Assembly (NCBI GenBank): GCA_903952205.1
Contig: CAJBEZ010000037.1
Coordinates: 248,001-312,000, forward strand
DNA: 64,000 bases
Origin: an uncultured Desulfomonile sp.
GTDB lineage: Bacteria > Desulfobacterota > Desulfomonilia > Desulfomonilales > Desulfomonilaceae
Reading direction: 5' to 3'
In this document: piece by piece, positions 34,667 to 43,190 of the stretch
Numbering within the stretch: position 1 is the first letter of the stretch
Layout: every line of letters starts with the position of its first letter
The notes under the pieces: generated by a model
Database searches by the model: none
Told to the model about the DNA's origin: nothing
What the model saw: the letters and a program-made list of their open reading frames with translations, nothing else
Position numbers and translations under genes: made by a program

Positions 34667-34753
34667 ATGGAAACATATTTTCTAACAAAAATAGTCACCA
34701 TTGGCGCATTGATAGTTGCCGTAGCCCTTTATTACTACCTCTATGAATGTTAA
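34667..34753 (+). CDS. Possible 28-residue single-span membrane peptide
   Basis: A short ORF that would encode a 28-residue peptide with one hydrophobic span (TIGALIVAVALYYYLY) and a C-terminal Cys. A perfect TATAAT (34655-34660) lies only 7 bp before the ATG, so a transcript would be nearly leaderless; there is no clear -35 or Shine-Dalgarno. It may be a genuine small protein or chance. Confidence 0.25.
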   Translation: METYFLTKIVTIGALIVAVALYYYLYEC

Positions 34754-34791
34754 TCGGTAAATGGTTCCAGTTCTTGCCGGGTTTGCCTGAA

Positions 34792-35091
34792 TCAGAAGGT
34801 TCTTAACATGTAGCTCAGATCAGATTCAGGGTTGAGCGGGTTGCGCATAGACTGTTGATAGTCATCCCAACGGTTCTTTCGGTCCCAGCGCCATGACTGA
34901 TAGGGGTCAGGCATCATGCGAAAGTAGTAGGGAGTAACGGGTTTAGCCTGCTTGGTTGGGGCCGGTGGATAGTATCCAGGGGGGGCGTAGTAGTATGGAT
35001 AATAATAAGAATAGTATTGAGCGAAAGCCTGATAGCTTATGGCAAAAACGCAGGCGCAAACGGCGGCAAGGATTAAAACAGTTTTGTTCAT
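34792..35091 (-). CDS. Small exported Tyr/Pro-rich protein of unknown function
   Basis: 99 residues, with a clear signal peptide ending ISYQAFA (about residues 1-24). The mature protein begins with a Tyr-rich stretch (QYYSYYYPYYYAPPGYYPP), followed by a Trp/Arg/Asp-rich region. Such compositions occur in small exported or cell-surface proteins of unknown role. It sits alone between an AT-rich gap and the tRNA-Leu gene. Codon pattern and signal peptide support a real gene; function unknown. Confidence 0.65.
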   Translation of the reverse strand: MNKTVLILAAVCACVFAISYQAFAQYYSYYYPYYYAPPGYYPPAPTKQAKPVTPYYFRMMPDPYQSWRWDRKNRWDDYQQSMRNPLNPESDLSYMLRTF

Positions 35092-35134
35092 TCTTCAGGC
35101 CTCATTTTTGTTCAAACATTTCATACAAGGTTTA

Positions 35135-35220
35135 TGGTGCGAGAGGGGGGACTCGAACCCCCATGGGTTACCCCGCCGGATCCTAAGTCCGGTGCGTCTG
35201 CCAAATTCCGCCACTCTCGC
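35135..35220 (-). tRNA. tRNA-Leu (anticodon UAG), 3' CCA encoded
   Basis: Read on the minus strand from 35220: acceptor GCGAGAG pairs with CTCTCGC, D-arm region GGCGGAATTTGGCAGACGC, anticodon stem-loop CCGGACTTAGGATCCGG with anticodon TAG, a long class II variable arm (CGGGGTAACCCATG), T-arm GGGGGTTCGAGTCCCCC, then ACCA. The long variable arm and the anticodon assign leucine, decoding CUA and probably other CUN codons. Confidence 0.97.
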
Positions 35221-35352
35221 TCTAAATGGTATCACAACTTATTTTCAGCCCTTATTATATACTTAATTTCGGTTCAGCGCAAACATAACAACATAACGGC
35301 GCCTTTTCTACGCAAACCCCGCGATCGTATTGGGCGACATTACAACAGATTG

Positions 35353-37941
35353 TCAATTTTTAGCAGCGGAAGAAGACGCGTCATGAATTGGGGTTTTCTC
35401 AAGGATGTTTGAAAAAGTTGTTCTCAGGTTATTTTTACCAGTGATTACATCGACATGTTTTAAACCATCTGTTTCGATAGTTATTGCGCCATCTCTTCCA
35501 GTCCAGAACACTTTTGCTCCTGTTGCGTTTAAGCGGTCTATGACTTCCTGCGCCGCAAGGCCTTGCTGCGCAGGGTAATCCGCTGATATTACAGCTATCT
35601 TAGGTCTAATTTCAGATAAGATTTCTTTCGATGTCGCACTCGTTTTTCCTCCGTGGTGGGGTACCTTCAACACGGTGGAGGCGAGTTTTACCTGAGGCCC
35701 CAGGATTTCCGTTTCACCCTGTTCTTCTAAATCTCCAGTGAACAGGATAGAAAAATTCTTATAAACTACATTAGTAACCACGGATTCATCATTAGTTTTA
35801 TGTTTGGACGAGTGGTTTCGAATGCTTTGAGGATGAAGAAAATTTATCGACACTGGCCCAATCGAAAATTTTTTTGTCGATGAATTGGCTGGGTACACAG
35901 GAATCTCTCGCTTGTCTGCAATAGCCTGTAATTCCGTTACAATTCGGTTTGAGTTGTGAGGATCGTTCATAAAAAGATATTTCGGTTTAAAGTTACTGAT
36001 TGTAGTGGGAGTTCCCCCGATATGGTCAGCGTCAGGATGACTTATCATGATTGCGTCAAGCCTGCTAACGGCTTGCCATAACAAGAATGGAACGATAATT
36101 GATTGACCACAATCGAAATACGGGGTCCGTGGTCCAGTGTCAACGAGAAAACCTGTCGCTCCGGGTGGTCGAACATACGCTGCGTCACCATTGCCCACAT
36201 TCAGAAAAACTACTGTAAGTTTTTCAGAATGATTCTGGATAGTTTGCCCGATCAACAGAGAAGCGATGAGTACTAACCAACTTGAAGCGACGATTAATCC
36301 ACTATGTCTCCTCGGTCTCAAAAGGTAATAGAAGGTAACTACTGTAGTAGCGCATGAAATCAACAACCCTGAGTATCCCAGATTTGGCGATTGAACCGTT
36401 GAAAAAGGTAAATTCTCTATGAAAACAGCAATCTTGATGACCACCCATATAAAAAAATCCGCTGGGACCATAAGAATTCGTCCAATTGCCGGAAGGATGG
36501 TTCCTACTAAGGCGGATACGAGCCCAAAAGAAAGGCCCAGAGTCAGAGGGATGTCTGCGGCTAAATTAGCGGGTAAGGAATAGATTGGAATGCGATGAAA
36601 GAGATGAATGATGAGAGGTGTTATGGCAATGGTCGCCGCTAGCGAACACATGATCAATGCCAAGATAGGACGCGCCATGTAATAAAATGGCTGAAGAGCC
36701 CTGTTTATGTATTCATCAGTTTCTGGTCGCAAACCAGACCGCTTTGCGGAAAGGGAGACCAGGTGAGTATAGGTTGAACTCCGAATGATCAGTAAAATTC
36801 CGGTTACAGCAGCAAAGGAGAGTTGAAAACTAGGTGTGAAAATTGCCAGTGGATAAAAAAGAAGAATTGCGAGCGCAGCCACCGCCAGACTGTTCACAGG
36901 ATCCCATCTGCGCTCCGAAATGACAGCTACAGCGAGGATGGCGCCAACCATGCCAGCTCTCATTGCGGGAGCCTTCAGGCCTACCAGCAGGCAATAGATT
37001 ATAATAATCGGAACACAACAAAGAGCGGCCATTTTTTGCAGGGGTACCCACAATAAAATGAGTGGACACAATCTTAGTGCGGATTTGACAATTAAGAATG
37101 TCATTGCCGCAACTATGGTCACGTGCGAGCCCGAGGCTGAAAGCATGTGAATGAGACCACTTCGGGAGAACGCCCGATTCATCTCACTGTCAATTTCAGC
37201 GCGATCCCCGAGTATTATTCCCTTGTGGATTGCCTTGACAGACATTGCTTCCTGCACGTTAAAGAAGGCGCACGAATTTTCTTCGATGAAATTGGACATA
37301 GCCTGGCGAAAATTTGAGAGTAAAGCCGAAGGTGAGACCGCAGGACCTGACTTCAGGACAGCCACAGTGTCCTGTCCTTTGGCGCTTGCCAGCCATGATA
37401 TTCCCTCACTCTTGCAGTCGATTTCCCAGTCGTATTCTCCGGGATTTCCTCGATTTACGGGAGTTTTGACGCTTGACCGGAAAGAGATTCTGTCTCCTGG
37501 GGCAAGGAGAGCGGAGTTATCCCTGAGATTAAAACGTCCATAACCTGGTAGAGACGCTTTGTCTTCGACTATTACGCCGGACCGAAGTAACATGGTTCTG
37601 TGGGAGGGGCCGCTGGAGACGATGCGCGCTACCGTGGCCTGTATGAGAATTTTGTTTGGTAACAATTCGCACCGAGAGATCTCAGAGTGTGGACTGGCGG
37701 ATAAAAACAAACCAATAAACGTAAACACTAGAAAAAGACAGGCGCAGACCAGGACATGACGCTTTAAGACCACGGACACTATTGAGAAGGCCAGTACAAG
37801 TAACATCAAGGAAATTCTTAAATAATTGGAGGACTCAAGACTTTGAGCTCCGACAATTATGCCGGTCGCAATACCGATTACCGCAATGCACGAGGGCCTA
37901 TTTCCTAATGATTCCCCTATTGATCGATGTTCTTGACACAT
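35353..37941 (-). CDS. comEC: ComEC/Rec2-type DNA uptake channel protein
   Basis: 862 residues. Several N-terminal hydrophobic spans, a central Competence domain (GLIHMLSASGSHVTIVAA region, multiple spans), and a C-terminal metallo-beta-lactamase-like domain with ISHPDADHIGG near residue 632 and VPHHGGKTS. ComEC carries single-stranded DNA across the inner membrane during transformation. Many bacteria keep it without proven competence. A DprA-like protein and a prepilin peptidase lie a few kb to the right. Confidence 0.92.
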   Translation of the reverse strand: MCQEHRSIGESLGNRPSCIAVIGIATGIIVGAQSLESSNYLRISLMLLVLAFSIVSVVLKRHVLVCACLFLVFTFIGLFLSASPHSEISRCELLPNKILIQATVARIVSSGPSHRTMLLRSGVIVEDKASLPGYGRFNLRDNSALLAPGDRISFRSSVKTPVNRGNPGEYDWEIDCKSEGISWLASAKGQDTVAVLKSGPAVSPSALLSNFRQAMSNFIEENSCAFFNVQEAMSVKAIHKGIILGDRAEIDSEMNRAFSRSGLIHMLSASGSHVTIVAAMTFLIVKSALRLCPLILLWVPLQKMAALCCVPIIIIYCLLVGLKAPAMRAGMVGAILAVAVISERRWDPVNSLAVAALAILLFYPLAIFTPSFQLSFAAVTGILLIIRSSTYTHLVSLSAKRSGLRPETDEYINRALQPFYYMARPILALIMCSLAATIAITPLIIHLFHRIPIYSLPANLAADIPLTLGLSFGLVSALVGTILPAIGRILMVPADFFIWVVIKIAVFIENLPFSTVQSPNLGYSGLLISCATTVVTFYYLLRPRRHSGLIVASSWLVLIASLLIGQTIQNHSEKLTVVFLNVGNGDAAYVRPPGATGFLVDTGPRTPYFDCGQSIIVPFLLWQAVSRLDAIMISHPDADHIGGTPTTISNFKPKYLFMNDPHNSNRIVTELQAIADKREIPVYPANSSTKKFSIGPVSINFLHPQSIRNHSSKHKTNDESVVTNVVYKNFSILFTGDLEEQGETEILGPQVKLASTVLKVPHHGGKTSATSKEILSEIRPKIAVISADYPAQQGLAAQEVIDRLNATGAKVFWTGRDGAITIETDGLKHVDVITGKNNLRTTFSNILEKTPIHDASSSAAKN

Positions 37942-38231
37942 TTCTTTTATTCTAAGGAGAGCGAAACCAGTCTTAAATTAAAAAATGAAAAATACTTTAA
38001 GCGTTATTGAAAATTTTTCCCCGATCTGTTCGCGGACTTTGAATAAATCCTTGATCAGAATACTATGTGATGATAATCGAAATGTAACGATTTGGCACGG
38101 AGAAATTACGGGTTGCCATGGAACTCGTTGAACTCCATCGTAGGTCATCAACTTTAATGGGTCTTTCTGTCACTATTCGGTCTGAACAGCAAGACACCAA
38201 TTTCGAATATATTTTGTAGGTTTTTAAAGTC

Positions 38232-38981
38232 GTGGAATCTTTTGGATCATACCTGAAAACAATTCGAGAAGAACAGGGTAAGAGTCTGGAAGATATCTCC
38301 GAGAGAACTAAAATAGCCGTTACCAATTTGGATTTTCTTGAAAATGATCGTTATGATCTTTTACCGCCTCTGGTATTTGTGAAAGGTTTCTTGAAATCTT
38401 ACGCAAGACATTTAGGACTTGATCCCGAAGAGACGGTCGGGCGTCTTGATAATTTTCTTGGCCAAACTCAGCCTCCTGATCGCCTTGAAGACGAGCCTTC
38501 AACCAATGAGAACGATAAATCCTATGGCTTGGCCTTCGTTCAAAACATTTGGTTTACTAGGATTCTAACGGCCGCGGGCTTTATAGCCCTGCTCATTTTG
38601 ATAATGACTGGTGTGAGCAGAGTTTTTCTTGACGATGCGCCAAAGAATTCTAAGACTGCCGGCAAGCAAGTATTTTCTACCGGCGCGCAGACAAGCCGTG
38701 CTGAGAAATCACAACCTTCACTAACGGCTATTCAACCCCCGCACGCTGGAAAAAAAGTGTTGGAGATAAAAGCCCTAGCCAACGCTTGGGTTCGTGTGGA
38801 GCCTGATAGCGGCCCAGCCGAGGAAATGATGATGGCTCCAGGTGATATCCAGGTTTTTACCGCAAAAGATAGTTTTAGAGTTATAACAGGAAACGCAGGG
38901 GGGATAAGAATGAGATTTGACGGGAGAGTCATGCCTGTATTAGGGAAATCTAATCAGACACTGGCCTTGACTCTTCCGTGA
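38232..38981 (+). CDS. RodZ-like protein: HTH, one membrane span, DUF4115
   Basis: 249 residues with a GTG start. Residues 1-75 are a Xre/HTH_25 helix-turn-helix (SFGSYLKTIREEQGKSLEDI), 108-128 a membrane span, and 173-249 a periplasmic DUF4115 domain (LEIKALANAWVRVEPD, then LSF-like beta strands). This three-part layout is that of RodZ, which links the MreB cytoskeleton to the cell envelope and rod shape. It is divergent from comEC across a 290-bp gap in which I saw no convincing gene. Good match for RodZ family; cell-shape role is inferred. Confidence 0.82.
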   Translation: MESFGSYLKTIREEQGKSLEDISERTKIAVTNLDFLENDRYDLLPPLVFVKGFLKSYARHLGLDPEETVGRLDNFLGQTQPPDRLEDEPSTNENDKSYGLAFVQNIWFTRILTAAGFIALLILIMTGVSRVFLDDAPKNSKTAGKQVFSTGAQTSRAEKSQPSLTAIQPPHAGKKVLEIKALANAWVRVEPDSGPAEEMMMAPGDIQVFTAKDSFRVITGNAGGIRMRFDGRVMPVLGKSNQTLALTLP

Positions 38982-39016
38982 TAAAGATTTAAGTCATTGA
39001 TCAGTCAGGAGTGTTG

Positions 39017-39355
39017 ATGTCCCAGAACGAAATAAAACTACTCTTAGTTGTGCCGATAAGTAGTCATGATGACTTACAGTTTGTGGTGGAAGCTGAAGAA
39101 TGGCACACAGTGCAGGACATTTTCAAGAAAACAGGAACTTCTTTCCTAAGGGATTGGAACGGCAACTACGTGTTGGACCTTGATGAAATTCCTTGGAAGG
39201 CGTCCGCTGAAGAACTTAACTCTCTTCAAATAGTTGAGGGAAGAGTTATCGCGGTCATAGGATCCGAATACAAAATATCCCAGAGCACAAATTTGTACAA
39301 GGACAAAAATTCGGTTTATGCGCTAGAAAACGACGTGAAAGACCTTTTCAGCTAA
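39017..39355 (+). CDS. Hypothetical protein, 112 residues
   Basis: Not recognised. Start ATG 39017 follows AGGAG at a good distance; GTG 39011 is also in frame but overlaps that site. The sequence is mixed alpha/beta, acidic, without signal peptide or membrane span, and ends with a helical, charged tail. It follows the RodZ-like gene by 35 bp in the same direction, probably in one transcript. No function assignable. Confidence 0.6.
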   Translation: MSQNEIKLLLVVPISSHDDLQFVVEAEEWHTVQDIFKKTGTSFLRDWNGNYVLDLDEIPWKASAEELNSLQIVEGRVIAVIGSEYKISQSTNLYKDKNSVYALENDVKDLFS

Positions 39356-39428
39356 AGGCCTGTTCCCTTTGTGCCGGATTGTGACCACTGGGAATGCTGT
39401 TGTCCCTGAATAAGCTCTCCTCCCAAGA

Positions 39429-39620
39429 ATGGTAGCGTTAGAGACCGTGAGACGAAACAGACCCAGATTAAGGCAAAAGAAAAGGCTGGCCGCCATCAAA
39501 AGGCGGCGAAGAGTGAGCGAAGCGTTTCGTTACTTTTGTGAAACTTCAGAAGAAGCAATTAATTCCAGGGCCTGCCAAAAGTTTTCCCTTCGGACGCCAT
39601 CGGAAAATTCTGGTAACTAG
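39429..39620 (+). CDS. Doubtful 63-residue basic ORF
   Basis: Its first 30 residues are very basic (RRNRPRLRQKKRLAAIKRRRR), reminiscent of nucleic-acid-binding tails, and the rest is ordinary. It lies in a 300-bp gap with otherwise nothing recognisable and has no clear ribosome site. It could be a small gene or chance; included because the gap would otherwise be empty. Confidence 0.3.
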   Translation: MVALETVRRNRPRLRQKKRLAAIKRRRRVSEAFRYFCETSEEAINSRACQKFSLRTPSENSGN

Positions 39621-39655
39621 TTTAATACATGTCATTAACGGGATGGTCAGAATAA

Positions 39656-41230
39656 TTGAGTAAGAGGCCCCATTTAGCCGCCCTTTACTCAGTGGCTCTC
39701 CTAAGCCAAATCGGCAAATTGGATCACCTTAAAACTTCCAGCATTGTTCAATCCGTCTGTGTTGATTGTCAATCAGTTGCGGATGTTCCAGAACGTTTAA
39801 TTTCTCTAATTCCAACAGTTTCAGGTTTTGAAGGAAATTTGCCATGTCTGAGAAACCCAAGGGGCTTAGAAGCCGGGTTGGTTAAGGCAGAGCAATGGTT
39901 TGCGAGTGGAGTGAGGGTTTGTCTCACGAGGCAAAATCAAAAGTTACAATCGATTACTGATTGTTGCGGGGTGGTGTTTACCTTTGGGGATATTGGAATT
40001 CTGGAAAATACTCTGGCCATGATAGTTAATTCGCGCGTAAGCAGAAAAATTTGTTCGGATACCCCTTGGGTTGTAAAAACTATTGGGCTTGCCGATTACG
40101 CAACCAAGAATAAGTGGACCCTTGTTTCGAGTTGCGGATCTATTCCTTATCTTCTCGTAAGTTGGCTGGCCAAGGGAAGATCGGCCGTAATCGTTCTCGA
40201 TTCGACTCTTCCGTTCATGGGCAGCCGAAGAATTCGAGAGAATTTCACCCAAGAATTTATGAATATTTTCGATATTGAAAGAACCTTGTTTATATCCCAG
40301 TTTGGAATGGGAGTATTGCCCAATGCCGGCCGGAGAATGATGAACAGGGACGCAATGGCCGTATCAATTGCTGATGTACTGCTGCCATGTGAGGTCAGGC
40401 CTGAGGGCAACATGGCACAGTTGATCATGTCCGCGCGGGCCAAAGGGAAAATCATATTTCATAATGAAAATTCCGAAACCATATCAAATAGCTGCAAAAC
40501 GAATGACGCATCTTTGTCCTGGGCTTCACGAAAAATACGTTTCGATAAATCGGCCGACTTCTTTCCGAAGAGCGCTCATCCGGAAAATCCTTTTGCAGAT
40601 TACTTCTTCCATTATACCAGGGCATGTTTTGGACCCTGGCCCGGACAGTCATGGGCTGACTATCTACATGAACTGACTGTCAATGATGTGGGTTCGCAAC
40701 ATGAGGCTGTGGATGCATTAAGAAGGATCTTAAAAGAAAAAAGAATCAGGGCGAGCGGAACATGGATAAGGGGAGCCTATCGAGTGGTATCATTTACAGA
40801 AAGGCCACCAGAAGAGTTTGATATCATTTGCAAGTGGCGCAGGGGACTGATGAGGAAAACATTTGAGCCCTATGGAATAGCGGTGAAAAGGAGCGTATTG
40901 ATTAAAAAGGGAGTGAGAAAGGTCAGTTACGGATCAGAAGAACTCTTCAAAAACATGACCGATGAAATTAAACCGTACTTCCAGAAAGCCTCAAGTTCTT
41001 GCGCTGAATGGTCCAGAGAAAAAGAGTGGAGGCTCATAGGGGACCTCAAGTTCAATAATCTTCATCAATCAGACTGGTTCGCGATGGTACCAAGCCTCAT
41101 TGATCTGGATCATCTGGTCAGGACCTTTGAGGCGGAAGAATTTCGTATCCTTGTATTTGGAAACGCTGTGGTTGAACAAGCTGGTAACCAGTCACAGTCA
41201 CATACAAACAAGTTTGTAACCATCTCATGA
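39656..41230 (+). CDS. DprA/SLOG-like Rossmann protein fused to a DUF2971-like C-terminal domain
   Basis: 524 residues, no close family known to me. Residues about 100-275 follow the order of the DprA/SMF Rossmann fold: KNKWTLVSSCGSIPYL, AVIVLDSTLPFMG, LFISQFGMGVLP, MMNRDAMAVSIADVLLP and GNMAQLIMSARAKGKIIF parallel the DprA segments around SGGA, VLGxGLD, SEFPPG, NRIIAGLS and SGxLxTAxxAxxxGR. Residues about 345-500 (VVSFTERPPEEF, YGIAVKRSVLIKKGVRKV, EKEWRLIGDLKF) resemble DUF2971-type proteins. The gene overlaps the prepilin peptidase gene by 4 bp. DNA processing in competence, or a nucleotide-sensing defence role, are both possible. TTG start, weak ribosome site. Confidence 0.6.
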   Translation: MSKRPHLAALYSVALLSQIGKLDHLKTSSIVQSVCVDCQSVADVPERLISLIPTVSGFEGNLPCLRNPRGLEAGLVKAEQWFASGVRVCLTRQNQKLQSITDCCGVVFTFGDIGILENTLAMIVNSRVSRKICSDTPWVVKTIGLADYATKNKWTLVSSCGSIPYLLVSWLAKGRSAVIVLDSTLPFMGSRRIRENFTQEFMNIFDIERTLFISQFGMGVLPNAGRRMMNRDAMAVSIADVLLPCEVRPEGNMAQLIMSARAKGKIIFHNENSETISNSCKTNDASLSWASRKIRFDKSADFFPKSAHPENPFADYFFHYTRACFGPWPGQSWADYLHELTVNDVGSQHEAVDALRRILKEKRIRASGTWIRGAYRVVSFTERPPEEFDIICKWRRGLMRKTFEPYGIAVKRSVLIKKGVRKVSYGSEELFKNMTDEIKPYFQKASSSCAEWSREKEWRLIGDLKFNNLHQSDWFAMVPSLIDLDHLVRTFEAEEFRILVFGNAVVEQAGNQSQSHTNKFVTIS

Positions 41231-42003
41231 ATATTAGCTGGGAAATCATCTGTTACCCTTTGATTTTTCTCGCTGGGTTTTCATTGGGGCGCTTGGTAAA
41301 TATTGTGCTCCAATATTTTGTGGATAAGATCGGCCCGAACCATCTTCAAACTACGCGTTCGAGTTTGATAGGCTCCACGAATTCAACTCTAATGAGTCGG
41401 TCAAGAAAGGAAAGATTGGAAACCCACAAGTGGGGAGAACTCGTTACAGAACTTGTTTCAGCAGTTGGAGCTGTATTGCTGTTTATCAAATTCGGTGTAA
41501 GTCTCAATTTTTTCGCTGTTATCATTTTTTGCGCATGTCTACTGGCGGTATCCAGAATCGACATGCAGGCTATGATAATACCGGATGCGATCACATTAAG
41601 CGGCACAATAATCGGCTTTATTTTATCGTCATTGAATTATGACCCATATATGGACTGGAAATCATCCCTGGCGGGCATCCTGATTGGGGTTGGGATGTTA
41701 TATGTTCCTGCATACATTTTCCGGCTTATGAAAGGAACAGATGGACTTGGGGGAGGAGATATCAAGCTAATTGGAATGGTTGGGTCGTTTATAGGCGCGC
41801 AAGGAGTCTTGTTTACGATATTCTTGGCTTCTCTGACTGGCTATTTCTTCGGACTAGCCCGGGCAATTTGCCGCAAGATTCCATCTAACGCTGTAATACC
41901 TTTTGGGCCTTTCATCTCCTCTTCTGCGATTTTTTACGTTTTTTTTGGCAAGATAATTATCAACAATATTTTTGAAATTCTCTATTTTTTTTTCGAATCC
42001 TAA
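41227..42003 (+). CDS. Prepilin peptidase (A24 family), lacking the CxxC methylase motifs
   Basis: 258 residues, multi-span. The two catalytic aspartates of type IV prepilin peptidases are in DMQAMIIPD and GLGGGDIKLIG. The N-terminal domain is degenerate: no zinc CxxC pairs, so the N-methylation half is probably lost or altered. It would process type IV pilin-like leader peptides in the inner membrane. It is translationally coupled to the DprA-like gene (ATGA overlap), an unusual pairing. Its stop codon overlaps the Pho-box-like repeat of the pst operon. Confidence 0.85.
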   Translation: MNISWEIICYPLIFLAGFSLGRLVNIVLQYFVDKIGPNHLQTTRSSLIGSTNSTLMSRSRKERLETHKWGELVTELVSAVGAVLLFIKFGVSLNFFAVIIFCACLLAVSRIDMQAMIIPDAITLSGTIIGFILSSLNYDPYMDWKSSLAGILIGVGMLYVPAYIFRLMKGTDGLGGGDIKLIGMVGSFIGAQGVLFTIFLASLTGYFFGLARAICRKIPSNAVIPFGPFISSSAIFYVFFGKIIINNIFEILYFFFES

Positions 42004-42040
42004 CAATTTGCTAACAATCGTGAATGACAATAAAGATAAT
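42000..42040 (+). promoter_or_regulatory. Pho-box-like direct repeat and promoter of the pst operon
   Basis: CTAACAAT occurs twice, at 42000-42007 and 42011-42018, with an 11-bp period (7-bp repeat plus 4-bp spacer), the geometry of PhoB/PhoP boxes. The second copy sits where a -35 would be, and GATAAT (42035-42040) is the -10, 17 bp after TAACAA. This is how PhoB-type activators replace a poor -35. It implies phosphate-starvation control of pstSCAB-phoU. The repeat sequence differs from the E. coli CTGTCAT consensus. Confidence 0.6.
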
Positions 42041-42087
42041 GGGCCCTAAATCCCAATTAACAAATTGAAGTGAATTGGAGGATTGAA

Positions 42088-43056
42088 GTGTTCTCAAGAA
42101 TTTGTTCGTTAGTTATGTGCGTTACATTAGTTATGTGTTCGTTGGCGCTGGCGGTGGAATTGGATCCTAAACTACCTGCATATCAGAAAGTGAGCGGAGT
42201 TTCAGGTGACCTGAAATCTGTCGGCTCAGACACCCTCAACAATCTCATGACCTTCTGGGCTGAAGGGTTTAGATCGGCTTATCCTGGTGTGAAGATTTCC
42301 ATAGAGGGTAAAGGCTCATCTACGGCTCCGCCCGCACTGATCGAAGGCGCGGCGCAATTTGGTCCAATGTCCAGGGAAATCAAATCCAAAGAAGTAACGG
42401 ATTTTGAGAAGAAATTTGGTTACAAACCCTCTGTAGCCAGAACGGCTGTAGACGCTCTCGCAGTTTTTGTCAACAAAGACAACCCTATCAAATGCCTAAC
42501 CATGCAGCAACTCGACGGAATATTCTCCAAGACTTATAAGAGTGGCGGTAAAGACATACCAACCTGGGGAGACCTAGGGTTGACCGGCGAATGGGCCAAC
42601 AAACCCATTTCGATCTATGGACGAAACTCAGCGAGCGGCACCTACGGGTTCTTTAAAGAAGTAGCCCTTTTTAAAGGAGACTACAAAGACTCTGTCAAGG
42701 AACAGCCGGGATCTTCGGCGGTTGTTCAGGCTATTGCGAAGGACAAGTATGCGATAGGCTATTCGGGTGTGGGCTACAAAACCCCGGATGTCAGAATTGT
42801 TCCACTGGCTTCCAAAGAAGGGGCCACCTGTTATGACGCAAACGCCGAAAATGCTTATACCGGTTCCTATCCTCTTGCACGATTCCTTTACGTCTATTTC
42901 AACAAGAAACCAAATGAACCGTTGAATCCTGTAATGGCCGAATTCATCAAATATGTCTTCTCAAAAGAGGGCCAGACAATAGTTATCAAGGACGGTTTTT
43001 ATCCGGTTTCCAGTGCGATTGCTAATGAAGATTTTGCGAAAATAGGTCTTAAATAG
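42088..43056 (+). CDS. pstS: Phosphate ABC transporter substrate-binding protein
   Basis: About 322 residues from GTG 42088, preceded by GGAGGA at 5 nt; an upstream in-frame GTG at 42070 would put the ribosome site inside the gene. Signal peptide of about 22 residues. PstS phosphate-site landmarks: VGSDTLNNLM, GKGSSTAPPALIEG, GRNSASGTYGFFKE and PGSSAVVQAIAKD. It captures phosphate in the periplasm for PstCAB, the genes for which follow in order. Confidence 0.95.
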   Translation: MFSRICSLVMCVTLVMCSLALAVELDPKLPAYQKVSGVSGDLKSVGSDTLNNLMTFWAEGFRSAYPGVKISIEGKGSSTAPPALIEGAAQFGPMSREIKSKEVTDFEKKFGYKPSVARTAVDALAVFVNKDNPIKCLTMQQLDGIFSKTYKSGGKDIPTWGDLGLTGEWANKPISIYGRNSASGTYGFFKEVALFKGDYKDSVKEQPGSSAVVQAIAKDKYAIGYSGVGYKTPDVRIVPLASKEGATCYDANAENAYTGSYPLARFLYVYFNKKPNEPLNPVMAEFIKYVFSKEGQTIVIKDGFYPVSSAIANEDFAKIGLK

Positions 43057-43190
43057 GCGAAAGATTGCTTTAATTATGATATTTATGAGGGGTGACATCG
43101 ATGACCGAGATGTCATTCCTCTATCTGTTTTATGAGGAGTTGCATAACTACTCCGATCATTAATACGAAACATGACCAAAAGGTGTCAGT

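Noticed and set aside
37942-38231. 48-codon frame in the comEC-rodZ gap (ATG at 37985)
   Set aside because: No ribosome site and no recognisable features; more likely the divergent promoter region of the flanking genes.
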